From Crotophaga sulcirostris (taxonomy: Eukaryota; Chordata; Aves; Cuculiformes; Crotophagidae), in NCBI GenBank assembly GCA_013397455.1, contig VYZB01000731.1, positions 218,211-282,210 on the forward strand: a stretch of DNA of 64,000 nucleotides. Direction: 5' to 3'. A model generated the notes under the pieces. The model was not told the DNA's origin. It made no database searches and saw only the letters and a list, made by a program, of their open reading frames with translations. Positions within the stretch are counted from its first letter, which is position 1. The number at the start of each line of letters is the position of its first letter. Made by a program: the position numbers and the translations under genes. Positions 27,001 to 39,000 of the stretch are shown here, piece by piece.

Positions 27001-30000
27001 GCAGTCATAGAACAAAGTCCTAGATCCAGAATCAGGAAATCCCTTTCCACATTAGAAGTAGTCGCAGAAGGCTGGCTGATTTTTCAGTGCATGGTTGATT
27101 ACCAAGAATTGAGGTGATAAAGTGCGTGAAGCAACCAATTTGCCATCCTGACACTTGCTATATAAAGGTCCTTTACTGCAGCTTATAGCAATGTGTTGTG
27201 TAATATCCTTGCCCCACGGTGTCTTGAGGATTTTGAGAAGGGAACGTGGATTTCTGCAGTCTTGTAGAGTTGGTGACTGGGGTGTTCTGGCTTTGCAGGC
27301 TTGCGGAAGGTCATGGTCCGTGCCCATCGGCAGGCTTGGTGCTGGCAGGATGAGTGGTATGGGCTCACCATTGAGGATATCCGGCAGCTGGAGAAGGAGG
27401 CACAGTTGATGCTGGCTCAGAAGATGGCCCAGTTCTGCAGTGAAAATGATACTGAGCAGCATGGAGGCAAAGATACTCCTGGTGAGAAGGATGTTGAAGC
27501 CAGCACAGTTTCCCCTGTTGACACAGAGGGTGCCGCTGGTAACAGCGAAACAGCCTCTGGAAGATCTCTTACCAAGCAGTGGTCCACCTCTTCCAAGTCT
27601 TCACGATCCTCAAAGAGGGGAGGTAAGATGCTGCTTATGACTTGCTCTTCTGAGCTGCATGGAGGTTGGGCTTTTAGGGGTTGACCATGTCTCCTCGTGG
27701 CTGGCACCTTTGAGGCAATGCCAGTTTCTCCTGCAAGTCCTTTTAAGTCTTCTCAGGTAACTTGTTATGGGTTAGGGAACGTTTCTACTCATCCTGTAAC
27801 TTTGACTCAGTGACACATGGCAGAATTCTTGCCAATATCAAAAGCAGAGTAAGTATGAAAAAACAGTAGAAGAGCAGGCAGCAGCTGGCTAGCAGCGTTG
27901 GGTCTCAGAAGAAGACAAAGAGCAACACAGAGAGAGTTAGTCCCTATTACCCAGGAGCCACTGGTGGCTTTTGTAAAGCCTGGTCCTTCAGTGGTGTTCC
28001 CTCTCTGGATGTCTGCTTGTGTGCTGTGTCAGGAGCCTGACCCTGCTGTGGGTCGCTGTTAACTGCCTCTTGTTTTCCAGGAGGCAGCTACAGCCGACAC
28101 CCCTTGCTCCATGGGTTGTACGTTGCTCCATGGGTTGTACGTTGCTCCATGGGTTGTACGTCGCTCCATGGGTTGTACGTCGCTCCATGGGTTGTACGTC
28201 GCTCCATGCCATTCATTTCAAAAGTGGATGTTTGGTTCCATGGGTGCTGCAGCATAGCCCACACAGTGAAGCTTCCCCATTAGCTACAGGGGAAAGTAAG
28301 GCAGGTACCCCCAAAAAATGGGTGGGGGCTGCTGCCTTCCACTGGTGATGATGTGCAGTAGCTGTTCAGAAACCAAACCTCACAGCCTGAGGTTAGGTGG
28401 GACCATGGCTCACGTTTATATTCCCTTTTAAATACCATTCAGCAAGCGTTCGGGATTTTGCTGTTAAAGCCCTTAAGGATCCTCTGTAAGGACTCAGCTT
28501 TGAGTCTTGAATGTTGTCATGCACCTCTCCCTGGGCAGTCGACTTTCTTTTTTATGCTGTGTTAAACTCTTCCCTTCCTCTGACCGTTCTGTACAAAGGG
28601 ATGAGTCCTCAGCAAGTTGCAGGCAGCAGGCTTGAACCCTCAGCAATTCCCTCTCCTTTTTGCCAGCGCAGCCCGTAGCTGGGTAAGAGCTGTCACAGCA
28701 AGAGGGCAAAAAAATTTGTGATTTTTCTGAAAACACCAAGGGGCAGCATTTCTTCCAGTGACAGTGGAAGGGGGGCATCTGGGTGAGTGAAGCTTCTCCA
28801 TCTCTCATTTGCACTAGATGTTGTGAGTTGAGTCTCCGTTTTTATTTACCACTCCAATCACTGATTTCGTCTCGGGGTGAACGAGAGATGAGCAGTAGTT
28901 TTACCTTGCAATGACTCACTGGAGTAAGCCCTAGGGAAGAACCTACCAGATGCTTCATAAATCACTGTATAAAGATAAAAATGCTGGCTACTTCACTTGC
29001 ACGAGGATTTTATGTTGATGTGCCTGTCTCTCATTATGCTCTTTGTTACAACCCCCCTCTTCCAGTGCTGACATGTTCATCGGAAGCTGTAGTTTTCAGA
29101 CCTCTTAGGATTTCGCTTGGAGGTTTTCACTGGTAGCAAAGCATGAATTTCTTTTAAACTGCAGAATGTCTCAGCTTTTACAAGAAAAAGTAATGAAAGA
29201 AATGAATTGTGATGTGCTGGGAAGTACGTCATGCAGATATTTTAATCCTTCTTCTTCATGCTGGCAGTGTATTAACACAGGGAAGCAAGGAGGGCTCTCT
29301 CCATTTACCACTACCTCCAGCTGAAAAAAGCAACGCCTTCTCTTCAGCAGGACTCGATCCTTTCTATACCATCTGGGCGAGACCTCTGGTGACAGCAGGA
29401 CCCTCGTTGCCATCCCATATGTTATTACATGCTCTATTTTTAGCAACTATTATGCGAGTGCCTTGACGTCACTCCAGCGTGAATTAGCTCTGCTCGGCCA
29501 ACCTCCTCGCTTGCTGCTCTCGGAGGAGTGGGCGAAGGGGTGGTTGGGGGCTGCTGAGCCAGTGCTGAGCTGCAGTTGGATGACTCTGCGCAGGGTCTCC
29601 ATCCTCTTCCCATGTGACAACTGGGTAGCAAAATTAGAAGAATTTGACTTACAAATTTAACACTGTTACAACAATAGCGTGAAACGGCTCGTGCAGCTGT
29701 CACAGTAACCACAGCCTTTCAGCATCTTTGTAATACGCTAAATGAAAATTTGTCAGTCTCCTCAGGTTTTTGCTGTGTTGGGTTAGGTGGCTGCTGCAAG
29801 TGTTCTGTGTGCACTGTGACATGGAAAAACCATTGGAAAGAGGGGAGAAACCCTCTCTCTCATCGTTCTCTGGACAGTGCTTCCTTCCGCAGGCAGCTGT
29901 TCTGTAACAGGTTCAGCTGCAAAGAATTCAGGCTGGATCATTGCTAAATTACATCTGGGAAGAAAAAAGATGCAATATATTTATATTTAGCGCAGGGAAT

Positions 30001-33000
30001 TCTGGAGGGGAAAATGAAAGCAAGCAGGGAGGTGTGAGAACAGGAGGGTAGGCAGGAACCGAAAGGACCGTTGGGTTTTCTCCTCGCTCCGTCAGGGCAG
30101 CCACGCTGACAGCTCCCTACGAAGTAGTTGGGTAGCATGTTGTTTAAATCATTCAAGTTTAAAGTTTAAATAGATCTCTAATCCAATTTGTGTGGAAGCA
30201 ATTTCCTTCCAGAAAACAGATTATTTCTCTCCAGGCTGCTCTGCTTAGTTACCCACCCGAAAGTTAGCAAAGCAGAGGCATGGTTTGTGTGCTGATTAGA
30301 GGCATGAAGAAAGCTTCCAATCAGCCTGCTTCCTTCCTAATTGCAAACTTTAAAACCCAGCTGATTTTGCACGTCCTACTAACAATTATAAATAGCTGCC
30401 ATTCAAAATAGCATAAGAGTGATACAAACAGCTTGCTTTAATGTAGCATCTTGCTGGCAGGTTCTAACAACAGTAAACAAACAGGATCTGTAAAGCGGTA
30501 CACTGACATCACACCAGCATCATCGGGGTTTTGTGTTTTTAATATTGCAGCAGTGAATTTTCATAAAGAACACACAACTCTTCCTCCAGCAAAGATCATG
30601 TTGGGAACTCTCCGTCTTGTCGCTGTAGCGTATCGCATAAGGCTTTTTTATTTTTTCCAGCAAGTCCCTCACGCCATAGTATCTCCGAGTGGAGGATGCA
30701 GAGCATTGCCAGAGATTCAGATGACAGCTCAGATGATGAATTCTTTGATGCACATGGTACGTGGAACCTAAATCACCGTCGTTTATTTCCTGAGATGGTG
30801 GGGTAAGAGAACGGAAGGCATATGAGGGTGGGGGGTGAGCAGGGAAGGAAGCGAGACTTTTTTGCGTTGTTTGAAGTCTGTTTCTTTCTAACCAAGATCC
30901 GTGCACCTTCAGTGCAGCTTCTTCAAGCATCCCCAGCATCACCCAGCAGACTCTAACGTTTAACGCAGCGACACTTCAGGTTCAGTGTGATCTATCTGAA
31001 GGGATCTTGAACAGTCTGAACCTTTGGAGCTGTATTTTATTGGGTGCTAATGAGTGTGGGTAAAATTCAGTGATACTGACTGGACTGTGGGTGTGTCCTA
31101 ATGATTCTGATTCAGTATGACTGATTATTTTTCTAATATATTTTTTATCAGTAGGAAATGTGATTAATTATACTGTCTGGGCCTGAAGACACCTAAGTTT
31201 GCCCTTATTAACTGCTTAATCTCCATTCCAAGAAATCCAATAGTAAATGCAACAATTTACTTCAGGTGCCAAAATTAATCAGTGTCAGTTCCGGGATTCT
31301 CAAAGCAATTGTGACTGTCTGTATTCTGAGAAAGCTGTGCTATTTTTTTTCCTCTATGCATGTGTGTGAAAAAGCTTTGTTCCACTGCACTCTCTTTTTA
31401 TGTATTGTACTTAATGCATTTTTAAGCCTGAAAGGCTCCGTCGTTACTGACAACAGATGGACTCTTCTCTTGGCTTGTAATGCTAATCTAAGTTAGATGC
31501 ATGATGTGTGCTGATGAAGTTGGTGACCTTTCTGTGAAATGCAATTGTTAGAAGATGATGCCCCAGTTTTTTAAAGCAGGATTGCACTAATGTTCAGCTA
31601 AAGTTTAGTCGCAAAAAAAAAACAACGAATAGTGTCATGTTCTAGAAGAGTTCTCACGTTAAGCATTTAGGCAGAGGTCTCAGATTCTGGAGTGGAGGGT
31701 GGCACGCTGCTGCAGAGGAGTGACTTGCACAATAGCAGCTTAAATGGTCAGGATGCGTGCGACTCAGGGGATGGACGTGTCTCTTGCCTGGAAAGAGAGT
31801 GGCCAACTTAATGTAAGTGTCCCTGTGTGTTAACTTATGAAGCATCTACAAAAAACTGTGTAAGGGATTTATTGCAGCAATATACGTACAAGAAAAGAGG
31901 AGTGAGTCATCGAAGCAGCATCGTTGCTATCCACCATCTTTTTTGCTTTTTTAGTTACTCAGTAATAAAAATTGAGATAGAGAGAGCTGCTCCTGGGATC
32001 CAGGTCTCCTGGGAATCCCTAACAAGCTCCTAACAGGCCTGGGAAGGAGGATTAACAAAACTGAGCCTTGTGGCAGTTGGCATGGGCACCTCTGTTGCAA
32101 TAGTTCAAGGAGGTTGCTAACAGCACAAGCTCTTCGGCTAGCACACAGCGTGTCTCCATCTAGGTACAGGTTGTCCTCTGCAGTCCACACAGCTGGGTTT
32201 GAAAAGTCTGCCTGGTCTGGTGGGATTTTGGCTTATGAGTTGAAGCCTTAATGCATGTGCTGTTCAACCCAGCCCTGTCTTTGGGAGGGACCTCTTGTTG
32301 CCCCTTGGCCGGCAGATGACACGTGCCAGCTCCGCGGCTGCGAGCGGGGCTGAGGCACTGCCTGCAGCTCATCCTGGCGGGGAGGCTGGCAGGGTGGGTA
32401 CCATGGGAACTGGCACAGATCAGGATGTGAGTCAACACCAAGCAGAGTTCCTCAGAAGTGCTTCCCATATATCCACACGTTTCCTCGCAGCGCGGTGGGC
32501 GTAACCCGAGCCCAAGAAGATTTCTTGTCACGGGCTTCCCACTCACCCTCAGCACTGGCATATTCTGGTAAAGATAGTGACAAATACAATAATATCTAAT
32601 ATCTATCCTGTAATAAATGCTAATAATGGGAGTAATATCCCATTCAGTGATCACTTGAGCAGCAATAAAGGCTGTAATTAAGCCTCTCAAGGAAATAAGT
32701 TTAATATTTAGATTAAGTTACTGGAGGAGCTTTGAGTGCAATCTTCCTCTTAATTCTCTGACAGCCTGTATGTTGTATGCTTGTGCTTTCCACTTGTTCT
32801 GGACAGGTAGCTCCACACTCCCTTGTGCAGAGAAAGCGGGTTTTACTCATTTTTTTTTCCATAGCTGAAAAAGGAAATGGCATGCTGATGCAAAGTTTCC
32901 AGTTCACTGTCTTTTTATGGTCAAAGTGTAAATAAAACCTCCTAAAAATAATTGGTTTTTGCTTGGCTCTGCACTTAGTCCCCTTCATTTTATTTTTAAG

Positions 33001-36000
33001 CTATTGCACAGATTTGCTGAAAAGATGAATATATTTCATAATCTTTTTATTCCCCATCCTAGGATTCTTCCAACTAATTATTTTCTTAGTAACTGTACAG
33101 CAACAAGAAAGAGGAAATCCTAGTTAGGGACTCTGGAGATTACAGCTTTTAGATCTTCAAGACATCTGTAATTACTGCTGTTATTATGTTTATAAGTCTT
33201 TATTAAATTTCCAAGCCCCAAATTTTCAGGAAAGAAATACTAAGCACAGAACAATAAATAAATTAGAAAGCACTTAACCTCTGTAACAGTAAAAGATGTA
33301 TCCCCAGTGTCAAAAAAGAAAAGAGAAAGGAGGGAAAAAAAAGGAGCCAAAGGCATCTTTGTAAGACTTGAATTGCTGTTGTTTGGTTTCCCATGGGTTC
33401 AAGTTTTGCCCAAAGAGGTGGGAGGTGCCCCATCCCTGGAAACATTCAAGGTCAGGTTGGATGGCACCCTGAGCAATCTGATCGAGTTGGAGATGTCCAT
33501 GCTCACTGCAGGAGGGTTGGACTGGATGACCTTCATGGTCCCTTCCAACTCAAAGCATCCTGTGATTCTAAATGGGAGCTGCAGGGCTCTGTTTCTGTGC
33601 CAGGAACCTGCCAGGGTTAAGCACAAAGTGTGGGGGCTGCAGGGTGGTCTGCACAGCTGGCACTGGGTCCACGCTCTCACGTGGTAAAGGAGCTGTCAGG
33701 CTGCTGCTGGCTCTGAGGACCTCTGGTTTGACATGGACATTCTTGTGAGCCCCTTCCGTGCTCCAGACTGACCACCCTGGGTGGAGGCTTGGGCTGAGGG
33801 CAGGCTCAGCCTCCCGTAGGGCAAGCCCAGGTGTGCTGGACTAGCACAGGCACAGGTGTGGGGGGTGTCCAGTGGGGGCACTGGGATGAATTCTTCCAGA
33901 GCTACAGCTGTGATAGCCTGTTCAGTGGTGCCTCCTCAGAGCTCTGCTGCGTGTTTCCCCGTGGATGGGCCAGCAAAGGCCTGCAGAGAGGCAAGGCCAG
34001 GCTTTCACTGAGGTGAATTAGGGCTCTGCAGCCCAGCACCATGTGGGGTGGGCACAAAGCATAAGCCTGGCTTCCAGTGCCACTCACCTGGCAGCCCTCC
34101 TTTGTCACCTAACCTGGCATAACTCCTCTGATGCCTGCTGTAGAGCAAGACTATTAATCCTTCTTACCTTTGGATACCGCTGTGGGGGGTTTTACAGGGT
34201 CTGTCCTTTATATGTCTCTTCCTTTTAATTAAAACTTCTAGGAACATAATGTTTTGGGGACTCTTATTCTTTATCAATGGTAGTTGAACTGAGCCTGGGC
34301 TTTGGAAGATCCTGAGGTAGGAGGGAAATGGCAGACACGTGCCCTCAGTGTGATGAAAGAAGACTCATCTCTTAAGGAAATGAGGCTAAAGGTAGCCGAG
34401 GGAGTTCATGGTTCCTGGGTTGCTCATGCCTTTTTAGGTATTCAGGCCTATTAACAGTAGTGATCCTTGTCACTGCTTCCCCTAAAGACATCCCACAGCT
34501 TTCAAACAGGTCTTGGAGGATCCCAGCAGCAAACGTTGCTTTGTTCTCTCCTGTACTGGAGTATTCTGGCTGCTTTAGCATCATCAGAAAGTGCGTCAAG
34601 GAAAACATGAAACTTAGTACCTGAAATGGTAGCATTAAAAATCCACGTTACTTTTTTCCACATTGTAGGAGTTTTGTTTGTTCAAAAACATGCAACTAAA
34701 ACATTATGTTTACTTTTCAAAAGGTGTTTGATTTCTATATAACAAAAGCTGGTAACTTATTATGATTTAATCCGTCCAACTGTTCATAAGATTACATAGA
34801 GTTATGGGGCTTTACTTTTATTTAAAATTCTGTTCTATGCTCTTGTCTGTATTCCTATTTGTGTGTGTGACTCTCAAAAATTCTGTTTTTTAAAGAGGAC
34901 TTGTCTGACAATGAGGAAATGTTCCCGAAAGAAATAACCAAATGGAGTTCCAATGATCTGATGGATAAAATTGAAACCCCCGAATGCGATGATGTCCAGG
35001 GTAATTTTTTTGAAGTAAAACTTGCATGTGATATTTTACAGTATTTCCAGGTAATTGTTACAGCCACGTTCTGAAAAAGGGGAAACTTGTTATCCTCATG
35101 TCACAAAAGGAGAAGCTGAGATAGAGCATAAAAATGAGTGCCCAGTGCTACTGAAAAAGAATTGCCCAGTGGGAGTCGGGATAGCTCTTGATTCTCTTTT
35201 ATTTTCCGTGTTGGTTAAGGCTCCTTTGTGCAACAGCCAGGATTCTCTTGTATAATGAGGAAATATTCCAGCTCCATCTTGAATGACTTGAATTTCTCCT
35301 GACTCTTCTTTCCTCTTGCTCCATCCTTTGTTCTTGTCTGTATCTGCCTCAGTTTTATTTTCTGCTCATCGTTATGAAATTTTGAAAGGAAGTGAGCTAG
35401 CTCGGTTCACGTAGCGGCACGGTGGAAGGTGACACTTTCTGGTACAAAGTTGCTCTGTGTAGGCACAGACGTATGAACGCATCAGATCTCTGCTTCCGTA
35501 GCACAGCTCAAGCAATTCCTTTTATTTTCCCACAAGCCCATCATTTCTGACAATTGTGCAGGGATTTCCTATTGTTGCCATCCTTAATAAAGCGATGATA
35601 CCGGGTCAGGGTAATGAGAGAAGAGCTCGCCAGTGTCCTCAGCGCTTGCTGAGATTATGAGAAATTGCTGGAATATAAGTGACCCAGCATTGCCCAGGCT
35701 TCTCAGGTTGGAGGAGGTTGGGAGGGAGGGAGAGGGCAGTTTAATGAAATAATTGAGGAGATGTGAGGCAGAAGAGACTGAGGGATATTGGCACAAACGG
35801 TGTCTTTATGGGAGAGTGTCTCTGCCAAATAGCATCTTGCAGTGCTGACGTTTTAAACCTCTGCTTCCAGGTGACTTGTATCACGAGACATCAGCAGAGT
35901 ACCACGTTGGCTCCAGTGTGGAGAGGCTCAGCATCATTGAAGTAAGTGCTTTGGTTTCTTGTAAAGAGCCCCTTGGTGACTAGAGCATGTCTGTGTGGGG

Positions 36001-39000
36001 TAAACAGCTCCCTTTGCCAGCAGTGTCTTGGCTTTGTGTGTCACTGGGAGCCGCACCGGCGTGCTGTGTACTTCAGGGCTAGGTTTAAGGGATTATTTCA
36101 CCCATCTTTTGGATATCATCTAGAAAATGCTCTGTAGTTTACAGGCAGTGTCAGGTATCCAGCTGGAAAAGAACCCACTAATCCTGTAGGGATAACTGCT
36201 GCCTGAGGCACTGCTGGGCAGAGCCATCCTCTTAATGCCGAGTGAGCCAGCGTGGACGTAGGAGCAGGAGAAACGTGTTACTGCAGCACCACTCATAGGA
36301 CTCATAGGATCATCCAGTTGGAAAAGACCTTTAGGTCATTGGGTCCAACTGTACCTGTCTAATTACTAAACCATGTCCTTGACGAACCCGTCTACCTGTC
36401 TTTTAAACCTCTCCGGGGATGGGGACTCCGCCACCTTCCTGGACAGCTGTTCCACCCTTTCAGGAAAGAAATTTTTCCTGATGTCCAGGAAATTAGAATC
36501 GTAGACTCATAGGATCATCCAGTTAGAAAAGACCTTTGAGATCATCAAGTCCAGCCACAGTGCAGACTGCAGTAGTCGAAGTGACGCATCCTGGCTGTAA
36601 CCTGCTCTTTGGAGCTGCCTGGGGTTGGGTTTAGAAACCAGTTCTAGCATAGCCTCCATCAGCGCTCTGAATAAAATAATAAATAAATAATAACACCTCC
36701 CTGGCTTTGTAGGCTTGCAATTCAGTGTCCTAGTGAGACAGTGCATCTTGTAGTGACTGTACTCATCCTACCCTTCAAGCATCCACCTGTCTGTGCTACA
36801 GAGATGATGGAGCTGCTCTCAGAGTGCCCAGGTTATATTGTGGTCTATTGGAGACCACGAGCGTGGTTTTGGTGTTGCTCTTTGTGCCAGGCTGCAAGTT
36901 CATGGTGATTTGGCTTTTTCGTAATAGACTGAGAGCTCAAGGGCCGTGGGGAGAGTGGGTGTCTGGGAACAGGAACAGCCCAATCACCTCAAGATAAGAT
37001 TCTTCTTAGAGCTCACGATGGTGTGAACTCATCTTCTTCAGAGGCCTGTACAAACACAATTCCCTCCCATTTCTGCCTTCATTTTAGAAAAAGAACAGAC
37101 TTCAAAGTCAGATGAAAAAGACAGTTATTTGTAGATGTTTACAAACAGTCTACTAAAATAGTATGCATTTTCTGGCCACCATTGCAGTGATTTTCAGGTG
37201 AAGAACCTCCATCACCAAAAGATAGTTCAGGAATCAGGCACCTTAAGAGACTCCACATCTCACAAGGAAGTTCTAAATAACCACCTCCACCCCTAAACTA
37301 ATCAGCATGTTCCCCACTTCCTTCAAGAGCACAGGTTAATGAACTGAAAGGGAAAGGCGCCTCCAAATGACTGCTGATAAACCTCCCTGTGACCTAAGCT
37401 TGGTGACTCATGTTGTTCTCCAAATGAGCACTTCAGACATTTGAAAAACAAAAGCAGTGCTGAGATGCTGAGAGCGCTCCTCCCTCCGGTCAGGCAAAAG
37501 TTCACCTTGCAGGCACTGAAAACTGGAATCAGGGAAGGTTTAAAACGCAGGCATTAATACAGTGTAATGGTACTAAATAATTAAAGGCCATTCTTATGCA
37601 GGAGATCTGGAAAATCTTTATTGCAGACTTGGAAGTGAATTTTAATACCTCTAGTGGGTTGTGTATTAAGACAGGCTTTAAAGTTGTCTGGTAAAAATGT
37701 AAGCTAGCTGTGAGGTTGCTAATGTGTGCCTTGGCAGCTTACCTCCCACCAGCAGGTTTGTCAGGGGCTCAATCACTGCTCAAAGGACAAGAGGTGACTA
37801 AAGATGCTAAAATGAGAAGAATTTGCTAAATGGAAAGTGCTGTTGCCCTCCACCTCTTTTACAGCCCCCCCCCACGCCCCCACTTGCTGTTTCTCTGCCT
37901 CCACAGGGAGTTGCCCAGGATGTTCTCAAATGGTGTCTCTGCTAGGGAGACGAGGCACAGGAGGAGAGATCAGTACCTGCTTTCACATATCTCAGAGGTG
38001 TTGGGATGGAAGAGTTGAGTCATAAACACTGAAAGCCCTGATATCAAATAGATTTTGAAAATATTTACTGCTCCATTGTCTTATAATATGTGACCAGTAT
38101 AAATGATGCTCTTGTACCTGCCCTGGGGCATCAGGATTGGGCTTACAGCTCTTCCAGCAGGACACTTAATGACAGCCTGCTCTGAAGTTCAGGTAGTTCC
38201 CTCCTTCCCCCAAACTACAGCCTTTCTGTTTAGGCAAAGAATTGATGCAACATAAAAGCAGGAAAGCAACGAAGATGGTGAAGGCTTTGAAGCACAAGCC
38301 CTGTGAGGAGCGACTGAGGGAGCTGGGGCTGTTTAGCCTGGAGCAGAGGAGGCTCAGGGGAGACCTTATTGCTCTCTGCAACTGCCTAAAAGGAGGTTGT
38401 AGTCAGGCAAGGGTTGGTCTCTTCTCTCAGGTGACCAGGGACAGAACTAGAGGACATGGACTCAAGCTTCGTCAGGGAAAGTTTAGGCTTGATGTTAGGA
38501 AAAAGTTCTTCCCTGAAAGGGTGATTGGCCATGGGAATGCGCTGCCCAGGGAGGTGGTGGAGTCACCAACCCTGGAGGTGTTTAAGAGGAGATTGGCTGA
38601 GGCACTCAGTGCCAGGGTTTAGATGCTGGGTTGGTGTTGGTGTTGGGTTCTAGGTTGGACTCGATGATCTCAGAGGTCCTTCCCAACCTTGTGATGCTGT
38701 GATAAAAAGCGAATGACCTGGGCAGCCAAAAGAAAACCTTCGCTGTGTTCATGCAGCAGGCTCCCAGCCAGATGTTGGCCAGTCCTTGGGTCACGGGGCC
38801 CTGAAGTTTTTTCCTCTTTTGCAACAGCATCAGCAAATCTGAAGTCTTATTTTTAACTGCTGTCATAGGCAAGCAGATGTGATGACCAATCTCTTCCTAC
38901 AGCTTCTTTTTCCAGTAACTTGCCACTTGCTGACCTATTTGATCTTGGTTGCTAATTATACTGAATGTGTTTTTCTGCCAGCTGCTGCAGCTGAGCTCAG

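Larger units (their letters stand above)
19707..27298 (+). other. PITPNM2: Intron 4 (7.6 kb)
   Basis: Contains sense CR1 fragments at 21253-21536, 23392-23567 and 25659-25718, and a probable MIR at 26165-26330 with a (TACC)n patch. Other open frames are short and unrecognised. Confidence 0.85.

Noticed and set aside
28104..28208. Direct repeats as a CRISPR-like array
   Set aside because: Units are contiguous with no spacers, and the host is a vertebrate.
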